DNA of 37,647 bases from an uncultured Ruminococcus sp. (GCA_902784805.1 CACZWD010000008.1:1-37647), one strand, 5' to 3'; numbered from the stretch's first letter, positions 18,424 through 27,659 are shown. The notes: generated from the letters alone by a model not told the origin. A program made the numbers and translations.

Positions 18424-19389
18424 TCAGGTCCACCACATACCGGCGGCGTTTTCGTGTATAAGCACTTTTTTAAGAAAATCAACTGCTTTTTCAAGCCCTT
18501 CCTTGGGCGACATAAGTCCGTCCTCATGCTCAATACTTACAACGCCGTCGTAGCCGCAGATTTTAAGTGTGCTGATAATATCGTTCCATACATCTGCGCC
18601 GTGACCGTAGCCTACTGTTCTGAATATCCACGTTCTGTCGGCAAGAAGCGCCAGACTCTTTGTGTCAAGCACGCCGTTTGTCCTCTTCTTAACCTCGTCA
18701 ACCTTGGTATCCTTTGCGTGGAAATGATGAATCGCGCCCTTTAATTTTTTTATCGCATATACAGGGTCTATTCCCTGCCAGAAAAGATGACTCGGGTCAA
18801 AGTTCGCGCCTATAATATCGCCTACTGCCGCGCGGAGACGAAGAAGCGTTTCGGGATTATATACGCAAAAACCGGGATGCATTTCAAACGCGATTTTCTT
18901 AATTCCAATCTCTTTCGCAAGCTCCGCAGTCTTTTTCCAGTACGGAATAAGCACCTCGTTCCACTGCCATTCAAGAATTTCACCGTACTCGCTCGGCCAT
19001 GCGCAGGTTACCCAGTTGGGATTTTTTGAATTTTCGCAATCACCGGGACAGCCGGAAAAACCGACTATCGTGTCAACGCCGAGCTTTGCCGCAAGCTTCA
19101 TTGCCGCAACAAAATCATCATGAAAAGCCTTTGCCGTTTCCTTATTCGGGTGAATCGGGTTGCCGTGGCAAGCAAGAGCCGATATTTTGACATTGTATTT
19201 TTCAAGAAGTTTTTTTAAATTGTCAATTTTTTCAGGATTCGCGAGATAATCCGCCGCGTCGCAAAGGTTCTTTCCGGGATATCCGCCTGCGCCAAGCTCC
19301 ATACAGCCGACACCGAGTGAGTTTAAATATTTAAGCGCGCCTTCAAGTCCCATTGAATTTAAAACGGGTGACATTACACATAATTCCAT
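18424..19389 (-). CDS. Sugar phosphate isomerase/epimerase family protein
   Basis: The 321-residue protein has the xylose-isomerase-like TIM barrel (AP-endonuclease-2 fold). Metal and substrate residues are visible at the strand ends: FEMHPG, NFDPSHLFWQG, HFHAKDT and SIEHEDG. Family members isomerise or epimerise keto sugars, inositols or related polyols, or dehydrate them; the substrate cannot be told from sequence. The start follows AAGGATGG. It is the last gene of the minus-strand sugar cluster, separated from the ThuA-like gene by the MITE-like element, so it may be transcribed through the element or from a promoter inside it. Confidence 0.85.
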   Translation of the reverse strand: MELCVMSPVLNSMGLEGALKYLNSLGVGCMELGAGGYPGKNLCDAADYLANPEKIDNLKKLLEKYNVKISALACHGNPIHPNKETAKAFHDDFVAAMKLAAKLGVDTIVGFSGCPGDCENSKNPNWVTCAWPSEYGEILEWQWNEVLIPYWKKTAELAKEIGIKKIAFEMHPGFCVYNPETLLRLRAAVGDIIGANFDPSHLFWQGIDPVYAIKKLKGAIHHFHAKDTKVDEVKKRTNGVLDTKSLALLADRTWIFRTVGYGHGADVWNDIISTLKICGYDGVVSIEHEDGLMSPKEGLEKAVDFLKKVLIHENAAGMWWT

Positions 19390-19438
19390 AATTGGTTTCC
19401 ATCCTTCCTTATTAATCTGTACTTTCGGCAGTTTCCGG

Positions 19439-19720
19439 CTTAGCCTGACGGTGCCAATTTGAACTACGGTTTATTTCGGCAAATTTATGCCGATACTATG
19501 TCAAATGCCTTGTAAATACGTCAAGTATTCACTGCGGCATTTTCCTTGTCTCGACATAAATTTGCACGAAATAAACTCCGCCGTACTTTAAACTATGAGA
19601 TTTCAGTCGATTTTTGCCGCAGAGGGCGAAGATGGGCTGGCGCCCATCAAGACCGATAAGGTAAAAAGCGACGAAATATCGACGTTTAAAGCGTGTTCAA
19701 ATTAGCGCCGTCAGGCTATG
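19439..19720. mobile_element. MITE-like element with 23-bp terminal inverted repeats
   Basis: The ends at 19442-19464 and 19695-19717 are inverted copies matching at 21 of 23 positions (AGCCTGACGG.GC.AATTTGAAC). Between them lie subterminal inverted repeats (TTTATTTCGGCAAATTTATG near 19470 against its near-complement at 19550-19575) and a perfect hairpin GATGGGC/GCCCATC at 19631-19648. No transposase frame is present, as expected for a non-autonomous miniature element of ~280 bp. The right end overlaps the last codons of the ThuA-like gene. I could not define a target-site duplication. Confidence 0.65.
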
Positions 19721-20410
19721 CGGGCAGACAAGCTTTTCCGTTCTTAAAACCGGCGCTGCCCAGCGTACTGCGTTTGTTATAATTTTCCTAATATTTTCGT
19801 TGTAAAATGACCCGAAGGTTTCGTGCCCCGGCTGAAAATAAAATATTCTGCCGTTCTCTCTTGTGAAGGTACAGCCGCTTCTGAAAACCTCTCCGCCCGC
19901 ATACCAGCCTATAAATACGGTATCGTCGGGATTCGGCACGCCAAACGGCTCGCTGTACATTTCCTCATTTTCAAGCACAAAGCTTTCCGGCACTCCTTCG
20001 GCAATCGGGTGTCCCGGTTTGCAGCACCATATTCTTTCACGGTCTTTTTCACGCCAGGTAAGGTTACAGGACGTTCCCATAAGCCTTTTAAAAGGCTTTG
20101 AGTGATGCCCCGAATGAAGCGCGATAAGCCCCATTCCTTTTAAAACCTCATTTTGTACACGCTCCGCAATTTCGTCCGAAACATCGCCGTGCTTCATATG
20201 TCCCCACCATATGAGTACATCTGTGTTTTCAAGCACCTCTTCCGTAAGTCCACATTCGGGCTCGTCAAGAGTTGCGGTCCGAACGGTTATATCCTCATTT
20301 GCTTCAAGAAACTTTTTAATTACGCTGTGTATTCCGTCAGGATAAACCTCTCTTGCTTCGGCATCTATTCTCTCGTGAATAAACTCGTTCCATACGGTAA
20401 CCTTAATCAT
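19697..20410 (-). CDS. ThuA-like (trehalose utilisation) domain protein, 3' end replaced by MITE
   Basis: The 237-residue protein has the glutamine-amidotransferase-like ThuA fold ([64 protein letters not shown]). ThuA-type proteins act in disaccharide or polyol catabolism, typically beside Gfo/Idh oxidoreductases, possibly handling 3-keto sugars; the biochemical role is poorly defined. I chose ATG 20410 ([10 protein letters not shown]). It has GAGG nine bases before it and overlaps the preceding gene's end by 8 bases. The last residues (SLTALI) and the TGA are encoded by the terminal repeat of the MITE-like element. Confidence 0.8.
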   Translation of the reverse strand: MIKVTVWNEFIHERIDAEAREVYPDGIHSVIKKFLEANEDITVRTATLDEPECGLTEEVLENTDVLIWWGHMKHGDVSDEIAERVQNEVLKGMGLIALHSGHHSKPFKRLMGTSCNLTWREKDRERIWCCKPGHPIAEGVPESFVLENEEMYSEPFGVPNPDDTVFIGWYAGGEVFRSGCTFTRENGRIFYFQPGHETFGSFYNENIRKIITNAVRWAAPVLRTEKLVCPHSLTALI

Positions 20411-21491
20411 TAAAAATAACCTCTTTACCTGTTCTTGCACTCTCGTAAATCGCTTCAAGTATTCTAGTTACAATAATTGCCTGTTCGGGCTTGACAACGG
20501 GCTGTGTTCCGTTTAAGATCGCATCAATAAATTGTCTTGCCTCAATATCCGCAGCGCTTTGCGAGTTTCCTTTAAAGAAAGCAACTCCGCCGCTTTTCAT
20601 ATTTGGCTTAATTGTAACCTGTTTTCCGAAATCAACTGTATTGATTCTGAGCGAATCATCCATATCGGCGCCTGCCTTTGTTCCGCAAAGAGTACATCTT
20701 GCTTCTTTTACGTCAAGCGTATTGAGCGCCCAGCTGCTTTCAAGAATTATTGTCGCGCCGTTTTCCATCTGTATAAAGCCGAAAGCGGAATCTTCAACAG
20801 TATATTCCTTCGGATCCCAATCGCCCCATGCGTTGCCTGTTTCCGTCTGGTCACCAAGCTTTTTGAAAACCGAACCTTTAACCGACTTTGGCTTATAATT
20901 ATCCATGCACCAAAGTGTAAGGTCAAGCGCGTGAGTACCGATATCTATAAGCGGACCGCCGCCCTGCTCTTCTTCATTCAAAAATACACCCCATGTCGGC
21001 ACCGCGCGGCGTCTTATTGCGTGAGCCTTTGCAAAATACACTTCACCAAGGTCGCCCCTTTCGCAGGCTCTTTTAAGATACAGGCTTTCCTGATTAAAGC
21101 GGTTCTGATAACCTATTGTAAGAATTTTTCCTGTCTTTTTTGCTGCTTCAAGCATTTTAAGCGCGTCCGCATAGGTTTTTGCCATAGGCTTTTCGCACAT
21201 TACATTACAGTCATGCTCCAATGCGTAAACGCTTATCGGGGAATGTGATTTGTTTGGCGTAAGCACGTAAACAATATCAAATTTTTCCTCATCTATCATT
21301 TTTTTATAATCGGTATAAACCTTTGCGCCTTCCGTGCCATATTCCTTTGCCGCTTTAACCGCTCTTTCCTCAATTATGTCGCAAAAGGCAATAATTTCAA
21401 CTTCCGGAATTTTCTGAATTGCCGGTAAGTGTTTACCATTTGCTATACCGCCGCAGCCTACAATACCTGCTTTTAAAATTTTGTTTGCCAT
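20403..21491 (-). CDS. Gfo/Idh/MocA family oxidoreductase
   Basis: The 362-residue NAD(P)-dependent sugar or polyol dehydrogenase has an N-terminal Rossmann fold ([20 protein letters not shown]) and the family EKPMAKT motif near residue 100. A catalytic-type histidine lies in [14 protein letters not shown] (~185-198). Members oxidise inositols, glucose derivatives or keto sugars. Translation is coupled to the ThuA-like gene, and it follows a sugar isomerase by 22 bases, so the three form one catabolic operon. Confidence 0.88.
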   Translation of the reverse strand: MANKILKAGIVGCGGIANGKHLPAIQKIPEVEIIAFCDIIEERAVKAAKEYGTEGAKVYTDYKKMIDEEKFDIVYVLTPNKSHSPISVYALEHDCNVMCEKPMAKTYADALKMLEAAKKTGKILTIGYQNRFNQESLYLKRACERGDLGEVYFAKAHAIRRRAVPTWGVFLNEEEQGGGPLIDIGTHALDLTLWCMDNYKPKSVKGSVFKKLGDQTETGNAWGDWDPKEYTVEDSAFGFIQMENGATIILESSWALNTLDVKEARCTLCGTKAGADMDDSLRINTVDFGKQVTIKPNMKSGGVAFFKGNSQSAADIEARQFIDAILNGTQPVVKPEQAIIVTRILEAIYESARTGKEVIFND

Positions 21492-21513
21492 TTTTCATCT
21501 TTCCTTTCTTTTT

Positions 21514-22278
21514 TTAATATCCGTATTTCTTTAAAAAGTCTCTGCTTTTTTTAACATTTTCAAACGCGTCATCACCGTAATGTGAATCTTGCTCGACTAT
21601 ATAATATTCCGTTCCGGCTTTTTCCGACGCCGCAAAAATTTTTTCCCATTCAACACAGCCGCTTCCGACCGGTACTTGCTTAAACGGCTCGTCATTTTCA
21701 TTTTCTTTTTCTTTGTAAATAAAATCCTTCATATGAAGAACCGGAATATTGCCGCTGTATTTTAAAATATATTCATCTGTTTCCGCTCCGCCGTAGGTTG
21801 ACCAGCACACATCAAGCTCCGGAGAAATTTTATCCTCTCCAACACCTTCAATAAGCCAATCGTTAAGATATTTTCCCTCAACCGTCTTAAATTCGTGAGC
21901 GTGATTATGATACATAAGCCTTATACCGTAATTTTTCAACTCATCACTAATTTTTTTCATATTTCTGACATTTTCATCAAACTGCTCTCCGCCTTTAAGA
22001 CCGTCCCCTCCTATATAAGGAACGGCAGCGTATTTAACGCCGATTTTTTTAAGGTACTCATAATTTCCTTCGGAACTGAGCACACTAATGCCCTGATGCA
22101 CGCTTATTGCTTTAAGCCCGTGTTTTTCAAGAAGCGCGTTTACTTCGTCCGCGGTTTTATCAAAAAAGCCGGCAAACTCAACGTAATCATACCCTACCTC
22201 TTTAACTTTTTCCAGCGCTTTGTCCATATTTTCCTGCATTGCTTCACGCACGGAATAAAGCTGTAGTCCTACTTTCAT
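21514..22278 (-). CDS. Sugar phosphate isomerase/epimerase family protein
   Basis: The 254-residue xylose-isomerase-like TIM barrel starts KVGLQLYSVREAMQ, a common opening in this subfamily, and has YHNHAHEF, ELDVCWSTYGG, VLHMKDF and YIVEQDSH at the expected strand ends. It is smaller than the paralogue at 18424 and belongs to a different subfamily. I chose ATG 22278 with GGGGA nine bases upstream. It is the promoter-proximal gene of the operon, divergent from the AraC regulator. Confidence 0.85.
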   Translation of the reverse strand: MKVGLQLYSVREAMQENMDKALEKVKEVGYDYVEFAGFFDKTADEVNALLEKHGLKAISVHQGISVLSSEGNYEYLKKIGVKYAAVPYIGGDGLKGGEQFDENVRNMKKISDELKNYGIRLMYHNHAHEFKTVEGKYLNDWLIEGVGEDKISPELDVCWSTYGGAETDEYILKYSGNIPVLHMKDFIYKEKENENDEPFKQVPVGSGCVEWEKIFAASEKAGTEYYIVEQDSHYGDDAFENVKKSRDFLKKYGY

Positions 22279-22315
22279 AAATATCCCCTGTCCTTTCATC
22301 TCTATTTAATTTCAG

Positions 22316-22344
22316 TATATCAATAAGAAATAAAAATTGATATA
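22316..22344. promoter_or_regulatory. Inverted repeat in the divergent araC/isomerase promoter region
   Basis: TATATCAAT (22316-22324) and ATTGATATA (22336-22344) are perfect inverted half-sites 20 bases apart centre to centre. A TATACT -10-like hexamer for the isomerase operon overlaps the left arm. The repeat is a plausible operator for the neighbouring AraC-type regulator. Confidence 0.5.
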
Positions 22345-22436
22345 ATAAAAAAATTTAAAAATTGTAATATTTTGTTTTCCGACACTTGATTTTTTTTAAG
22401 TTTTATTATATCATATTATTAAAAGGAGTGATTAAA

Positions 22437-23321
22437 ATGGCTATGCTTGAAAAAAGACCGACTGTCGACGGAATTGAACAAAAAATAATCTGCGGACTTC
22501 AAGAGGGAACCCCTATCGGGTGCATCGCTCATTATCATACTTATATTGAGCTTATTTACTGTGTTGACGGCGATTTTAACGTATGGCTCAATAACAAGCA
22601 TCACCTTTTCGGGACGGGAGACCTTCTTGTGATAAGTTCAAACGAAATACATAAAATTGTGTCACGCGAAAAAAAATATGAAAAATATATTGTCTTGCGT
22701 TTTGAGCCTGAAATACTTTATGATTCAACAAAAGATGTTTTTGGCATAAAATACATTATGCCGTTTATGTTCAGCGATGCGTCTCCACAAAAGGTTTTTA
22801 AACACGAAGAGCTTTACGGAACGGATATTCCTTCACTTATGCATGACGCATGTCGCGAATATGTCGAAAAAAAATACGGATATGAATTTGCACTGCGTGC
22901 CGACATTTGCCGCATATTTGTTCAGATATTGCGCTATTGGGCAAAGACAGGCGTAATAATCCCTACAGTTTCAATGCTTGAGGGTGAAAATATAAAAGCC
23001 ATTCAAAAAATTCTTGATTATATTTCATATCATTACAGCGAAAATTTTTCCGCTGAGGACGCCGCAAAGCTTGCCAACATGAGTTACAGTCATTTTTCAA
23101 AAACCTTTGGCAAAGTTATGAACCGAAGCTTTAACGACTATCTTAATTTTGTCAGGATAACAGGCGCTGAGAAATTACTTGTATCGTCCGATAAAACAGT
23201 TACCGAAGTAGCGTATGAAACAGGCTTTTCTTCAAGCAGCTATTTTATAAAAATATTTGAACGTTATAAAGGTATGCCGCCATCGGCGTTCAGAAAGAAA
23301 TTCCTTTCAAAAACCGAGTAG
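22437..23321 (+). CDS. AraC-family transcriptional regulator with cupin sensor domain
   Basis: The 294-residue regulator has an N-terminal cupin-like ligand domain (~20-140; AHYHTYIELIYCVDGDF, LVISSNEIHKIVS) and a C-terminal double HTH (~195-292; FSAEDAAKLANMSYSHFSK and VTEVAYETGFSSSSYFIKIF). I chose ATG 22437 behind AAAAGGAG; an earlier in-frame ATG lacks a ribosome site. It is divergent from the isomerase-Gfo/Idh-ThuA operon and probably activates it when the sugar is present. Confidence 0.88.
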   Translation: MAMLEKRPTVDGIEQKIICGLQEGTPIGCIAHYHTYIELIYCVDGDFNVWLNNKHHLFGTGDLLVISSNEIHKIVSREKKYEKYIVLRFEPEILYDSTKDVFGIKYIMPFMFSDASPQKVFKHEELYGTDIPSLMHDACREYVEKKYGYEFALRADICRIFVQILRYWAKTGVIIPTVSMLEGENIKAIQKILDYISYHYSENFSAEDAAKLANMSYSHFSKTFGKVMNRSFNDYLNFVRITGAEKLLVSSDKTVTEVAYETGFSSSSYFIKIFERYKGMPPSAFRKKFLSKTE

Positions 23322-23416
23322 TCTGAGCAGAATCTAAGAAGTGAAAGAATGTGTCGTCGTTCAAACCTTATAGATCTACTTGCGTGCGATAAAAATTTAA
23401 AAAGCTTAAAGCAGTT

Positions 23417-23448
23417 AGTGGAGCGGTTTCTATAAAAACCGCTCCACT
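23417..23448. terminator. Perfect 13-bp hairpin between converging genes
   Basis: Arms at 23417-23429 and 23436-23448 (AGTGGAGCGGTTT and complement) form a 6-base loop. Neither side has a proper T-run (TATATGTG follows on the plus strand), so termination would be weak. It lies between the AraC gene and the SUF operon end. Confidence 0.5.
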
Positions 23449-23527
23449 TATATGTGTATAAAAAACTAAAACAAATATTCAAAAATAAAAACTTTTTTAT
23501 TAAATCAAATCTACCAGGGCTCTGCTT

Positions 23528-24454
23528 TTATTTTAAAAATCCGTTTATTATATGCTCCTCCGCTTCCTGCTCGGAAAGTCCGAGTGTCATAAGCTTTGTA
23601 AGCTGATCGCCCGCAATTTTACCAATTGCCGCTTCATGCACAAGCATGGCGTCCGTATTGTTTGCTTGAAGCGACGGTACAGCAAGAATTTTGCCGTTAT
23701 CCATAATAATCGAGTCACATTCGGTATGTCCGCTACAAGCAGCATTACCCACAATACACGCGTCAAGCTTTTGATATGAATTATCTCTCGCAATTGAGCG
23801 TGATACAACATCCGCACTTGAACCTTCGCCGTCAAGTTCAATTTTGTAAATGCTGAGCGCCTGCTGGCTTCCATGAGTCATAAGCCGCTCCCTTACGATA
23901 AGCTTGGCGTTTTTATCAAGTTTCGCAATTGTTTTTCGCTCGGTTGAATCAACGCCTTTTATCTGTACCATTTCCATTTCCATGGAGCTGCCTTCCTCCA
24001 TATAAACTTCGGTAACGGGATTTAAAATGCGCTTTCCTTCTCCGTTTCCCGAACCGTAATGCTTTTCGACATAGCGGATTTTCGAGTTTTTGCCTATATA
24101 AAAGCAATGAACACCGTCGTGCTCCGAATTCTGGTTTCCGCAGTTATCTATGCCGCAGCCCGCAACTATAAGCACATCGCAGTCATCACCTATATAAAAA
24201 TCATTATATACCGTTTCGGTAATACCGCTTTCACTGAGTACGACAGGTATATGCAAGCTTTCTTTTTTTGTTCCGGGTTTAATTGTTATGTCAATTCCGC
24301 TTTTATCGGTTTTTGTTTTTATATCAATATTAGCTGTTGTTTTTCTGCCCGCAAGCTCTCCGTTAGCGCGGAGGTTATACGCGCCGACAGGCAGCTCGTG
24401 TAAATCCGCAACTTCTTCAAAAAGCCTTTTTTGAATTTCATCTATCTTTTGCAT
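23528..24454 (-). CDS. SufB/SufD-family Fe-S scaffold protein (minimal SUF type)
   Basis: The 308-residue protein is much shorter than SufB (~470-495) or SufD (~420). It keeps the core right-handed beta-helix (EHDGVHCFYIGKNSKIRYVE) and the conserved C-terminal core: GHTECDSIIMDNG, VPSLQANNTDAMLVHEAAIG, LTKLMTLGLSEQEAEE. It scaffolds Fe-S cluster assembly with the SufC ATPase encoded 17 bases upstream. No second SufB/D paralogue and no SufS or SufU lie here, so it fits the two-component SUF-like minimal system (SmsCB) of archaea and many anaerobic Firmicutes. The start has GGGGGA before it. Confidence 0.85.
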   Translation of the reverse strand: MQKIDEIQKRLFEEVADLHELPVGAYNLRANGELAGRKTTANIDIKTKTDKSGIDITIKPGTKKESLHIPVVLSESGITETVYNDFYIGDDCDVLIVAGCGIDNCGNQNSEHDGVHCFYIGKNSKIRYVEKHYGSGNGEGKRILNPVTEVYMEEGSSMEMEMVQIKGVDSTERKTIAKLDKNAKLIVRERLMTHGSQQALSIYKIELDGEGSSADVVSRSIARDNSYQKLDACIVGNAACSGHTECDSIIMDNGKILAVPSLQANNTDAMLVHEAAIGKIAGDQLTKLMTLGLSEQEAEEHIINGFLK

Positions 24455-24471
24455 TCTTTTTCCCCCAATTT

Positions 24472-25191
24472 TTAAACCATTTTATGGCAGGGACCGACTG
24501 CCGAAGGAGTACCTATTATATCCGGCATTATTGTTTCACGGATTCCCTTTTTTTTAACCTGCCCATCAGCAATTACAATAATATCGTCGGCGATATTAAG
24601 TATTCTTTCCTGATGTGAAATAACTATTATTGTTCTGTCGCTGCGTTCACGCCTCATTTTTTCAAATATATTAATAAGGTTTTTAAAGCTCCATATATCT
24701 ATGCCCGCCTCCGGCTCATCAAATATGGCAAGCTTAACGTCTCTTGCTATAACCGTCGCGATTTCAATTCTTTTAAGTTCTCCGCCCGAAAGCGAAGCGT
24801 TTATTTCACGGTTTATATAATCCTTTGCGCATAGCCCCACTTCGGAAAGATACTTGCACGCTTCGTCCATATTCAGCTCTTTGCCCGCCGCGATTTTTAA
24901 TAAATCCATAACCGAAAGCCCTTTAAAGCGCACAGGCTGCTGAAAGGCAAACCCTATGCCGAGTCTTGCTCTTTCTGTTATCGCCATATCGGTTATATCA
25001 TTGCCGCAAAAGTATATTTTTCCGTCCGTAGGTTTTATAATACCTGCAATAATCCGCGCGAGCGTAGATTTTCCTCCGCCGTTCGGACCGGTTATTACGG
25101 TAAATTTATTTTCGTCTATATTAAGGCTGACATTTTTAATAATATCCGCCTTATCGCCTGCGTTAAACGAAATATTTTTCAGTTCAAGCAT
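24472..25191 (-). CDS. sufC: SufC-type Fe-S assembly ATPase
   Basis: The 239-residue ABC ATPase powers Fe-S assembly on its SufB/D-type partner. Walker A is GPNGGGKST (35-43), the signature LSGGE is near 145, Walker B is LAIFDEPEAGID, and the switch histidine is in VISHQ. No membrane partner is encoded nearby, which favours SufC over a transporter. It is the first gene of the two-gene operon, with a strong promoter at 25223-25251. Confidence 0.88.
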   Translation of the reverse strand: MLELKNISFNAGDKADIIKNVSLNIDENKFTVITGPNGGGKSTLARIIAGIIKPTDGKIYFCGNDITDMAITERARLGIGFAFQQPVRFKGLSVMDLLKIAAGKELNMDEACKYLSEVGLCAKDYINREINASLSGGELKRIEIATVIARDVKLAIFDEPEAGIDIWSFKNLINIFEKMRRERSDRTIIVISHQERILNIADDIIVIADGQVKKKGIRETIMPDIIGTPSAVGPCHKMV

Positions 25192-25222
25192 TTATATCAT
25201 TCCTTTCTTAGGATACATAATA

Positions 25223-25251
25223 ATTATATCATATCAAGCCTGTAAAGTCAA
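25223..25251 (-). promoter_or_regulatory. Sigma-A-type promoter of the SUF operon
   Basis: On the minus strand: TTGACT (25251-25246), 17-base spacer, TATAAT (25228-25223), 32 bases before the sufC start. No convincing Fur, IscR or DtxR box overlaps it. Confidence 0.75.
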
Positions 25252-25338
25252 GGCACATAACGAAAGACTGTTCGTCTGTCACAATGGGAATACTCCGGGC
25301 ATATTCTGTAATGTATATTTTTATTCGGAGGAATTAAT

Positions 25339-25581
25339 GTGACTTTAAATGAACTTTCAATAAATGAAACCTGCTATATAAAGAACCTTTTATCAAGCGG
25401 AGACTCGCGGCGGCGTATGCTCGATATGGGGCTTATACCCGGCACAAAGCTTATAAGCGCCTTTAAGGCGCCGTTTGGCGAGCCTACCGCCTACCTTGTA
25501 CGCGGAACACTTATTGCTTTAAGAAAAAACGACGCTGAAAAAATCGAAATTGAAAAAACCGATTCAAGGGAGGGCGATTAG
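25339..25581 (+). CDS. feoA: Ferrous iron transport protein A
   Basis: The 80-residue SH3-like protein assists FeoB. The fold's pattern is clear: the MLDMGLIPGTKL turn, then APFGEPTAYLVRGTLIALRK. It starts with GTG at 25339 behind GGAGGAATTAAT; the ATG overlapping it is out of frame. feoB begins three bases after its stop, so the pair is an operon. It is divergent from the SUF operon across ~147 bases. In that gap, GAATA/TATTC and AGAC/GTCT small inverted repeats are present, but no clear plus-strand promoter. Confidence 0.9.
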   Translation: MTLNELSINETCYIKNLLSSGDSRRRMLDMGLIPGTKLISAFKAPFGEPTAYLVRGTLIALRKNDAEKIEIEKTDSREGD

Positions 25582-25584
25582 CAT

Positions 25585-27609
25585 ATGGAAGAATATAAAA
25601 TTGCCCTTGCGGGAAATCCGAATGTCGGAAAAAGTACGGTCTTTAACCTTTTAACCGGGCTGCGCCAGCATACAGGCAATTGGCCCGGAAAAACCGTTGA
25701 CGTTGCTGAAGGAACCTTTGACCTTTACGGTAAAAAATGCCGGCTTATTGATTTGCCGGGCACATACTCTCTCATTTCAAATTCCGAGGACGAGAAGCTC
25801 GCGCGAGATTATATCCTTTTCGGCGACCGCAATCTTGTATTGATTGTTGCTGACGCAACTGCCGTTGAGCGAAATCTTAACCTTGTTCTGCAAACAGCCG
25901 AAAGCTCTTTTAACTGTATTCTTTGCGTTAATCTTGTCGATGAGGCAGCAAAAAAAGATATACATATTAACGCTGCGGCTCTTGAAAAAATACTCGGCAT
26001 ACCCGTTGTCCCGATATCAGCAAGACACAGACAAGGAATAACCGATTTAAAAAACTGTATTTATAAAAATCTTAAGTCTTGTAAAAAACCTAAAAAGCTG
26101 ATTGAATATCCCGATGAAATCGAAAGCGCCGTTAAAAAAATTAAAAATGCTTTGCCGGACAGCAAACTGTTTGACAGCCGCTGGGTTGCGCTTAAGCTCC
26201 TTGAAGGCAATCCCGAAATTGTTTCACAAATAGGCGAAGCAATTGATTTGTCGGCACCGGATATTGAAAACGCGCTTGATGAAGCTTTTTCTTATCTTAA
26301 CGAACAAGGCATAAAGAAAGAGGCTCTTACGGATATTTACGCCGCCGCTTCGGTAAAAGCCGCCGAAAAAACAGCGCGGCATATCCTTTCCGAAACCCGC
26401 GGCAAAACGCTTAAAGCCGATAAAATTTTAACATCGAAATACGCAGGTCTGCCGCTTATGCTCCTGCTTCTCGGTTTTGTGTTCTGGCTTACCGTAACAG
26501 GCGCAAATTACCCCTCCGCGCTTCTCGGAAAGCTTTTTTTCGGTATAGAAAAATATTTATGGCGCTGTGCGAAAATTCTGCCCTCACCGCTTGCCGACTT
26601 AATAATAACGGGTATGTATCATACCCTCTCCTGGGTGGTTTCGGTAATGCTCCCGCCCATGGCGATTTTTTTTCCGATGTTTGCCCTGCTTGAGGACCTC
26701 GGCTACCTTCCGAGAATAGCCTTTAACCTTGATAAATGCTTTAAATGCTCGGGAGCGCACGGAAGGCAGGCACTTACAATGTGTCAGGGTTTCGGGTGCA
26801 ATGCCTGCGGCGTTATGGGCTGCCGCATTATAAATTCGCCGCGTGAAAGACTTATAGCAATTTTAACAAACAGCTTCGTGCCCTGCAACGGCAGGTTCCC
26901 TACGCTGATTGTTTTAATAAGCCTGTTTTTTGCGGCGGGAAATCTTGCCACAAGCTCTGTTATGCTGATTTTTATAGCCTTTTCGGTTATAATGACGCTT
27001 ATAATTTCAAAGCTGCTTTCTTTGACGCTTTTAAAAGGAATCCCGTCATCTTTCGCGATGGAGCTTCCGCCTTTCAGAAAGCCTCAGTTTATGAAAGTCA
27101 TACTGCGCTCGTTTCTTGACAAAACGCTTTTTGTGCTTTTTCGCGCCGTAATTGTGGCAATTCCCGCCGGTGCGCTTATCTGGTTTATGGCAAATTTAAA
27201 AATAAACGACATAAGCCTGTTAAAGCACTTCTGCGATTTTCTTGACCCTCTCGGCAGGCTTGTCGGAATGGATGGCTGCATACTTGTCGCCTTTTTGCTC
27301 GGTTTTCCGGCAAACGAAATTGTCATTCCCATAATGATAATGAACTATACAAGCGTAAGCAGATTGACCGAGCCCGAAAGTACGGCGGCGCTCGGCGAAA
27401 TATTGAAAAACAACGGCTGGACACCGGTAACCGCCTTATGCGTTATCTTATTCTGCCTTATGCATTTCCCATGCGCAACAACCTGCCAGACAATATATAA
27501 AGAAACAAAAAGTATAAAATGGACTGTGGTTTCTATACTGCTGCCCACAGTTTCGGGATTGATAATATGCTTCTTTATTTCATCTACTGCAAAAATATTT
27601 GGATTTTAA
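25585..27609 (+). CDS. feoB: Ferrous iron transporter FeoB
   Basis: The 674-residue membrane transporter takes up Fe(II). Its N-terminal G domain has GNPNVGKST (10-18), DLPGTYSL, CVNLVDEA and ISAR. A helical guanine-dissociation-inhibitor region follows (~165-270). The membrane part has two gate segments (GFGCNACGVMGCRIINSPRE, FVPCNGRFPTLIVL) and the second gate pair (GFPANEIVIPIMIM, LMHFPCATTCQTIYKETKS). It is about 100 residues shorter than E. coli FeoB, as is common in Firmicutes. The ribosome site GGAGGGCG overlaps the end of feoA. Confidence 0.93.
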   Translation: MEEYKIALAGNPNVGKSTVFNLLTGLRQHTGNWPGKTVDVAEGTFDLYGKKCRLIDLPGTYSLISNSEDEKLARDYILFGDRNLVLIVADATAVERNLNLVLQTAESSFNCILCVNLVDEAAKKDIHINAAALEKILGIPVVPISARHRQGITDLKNCIYKNLKSCKKPKKLIEYPDEIESAVKKIKNALPDSKLFDSRWVALKLLEGNPEIVSQIGEAIDLSAPDIENALDEAFSYLNEQGIKKEALTDIYAAASVKAAEKTARHILSETRGKTLKADKILTSKYAGLPLMLLLLGFVFWLTVTGANYPSALLGKLFFGIEKYLWRCAKILPSPLADLIITGMYHTLSWVVSVMLPPMAIFFPMFALLEDLGYLPRIAFNLDKCFKCSGAHGRQALTMCQGFGCNACGVMGCRIINSPRERLIAILTNSFVPCNGRFPTLIVLISLFFAAGNLATSSVMLIFIAFSVIMTLIISKLLSLTLLKGIPSSFAMELPPFRKPQFMKVILRSFLDKTLFVLFRAVIVAIPAGALIWFMANLKINDISLLKHFCDFLDPLGRLVGMDGCILVAFLLGFPANEIVIPIMIMNYTSVSRLTEPESTAALGEILKNNGWTPVTALCVILFCLMHFPCATTCQTIYKETKSIKWTVVSILLPTVSGLIICFFISSTAKIFGF

Positions 27610-27632
27610 ACGCTCTTTCTCAAACAGTTTCA

Positions 27633-27659
27633 CTTTAAAAAACGTCCGGTTTTTTAAAG
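27633..27659. terminator. AT-rich palindromic hairpin after feoB
   Basis: Perfect 11-bp arms CTTTAAAAAAC/GTTTTTTAAAG around GTCCG, 24 bases after the feoB stop. The T-run lies within the stem; a weak terminator is the likeliest role. The remaining 27660-27827 holds no gene that I can see. Confidence 0.45.

Noticed and set aside
20532..21248. Plus-strand frame of 238 residues
   Set aside because: It is antisense to the Gfo/Idh gene, which has clear family motifs.
25192..25338. Fur- or DtxR-like operator between SUF and feoAB
   Set aside because: Only loose AT-rich matches are visible; the small inverted repeats are too short to assign.
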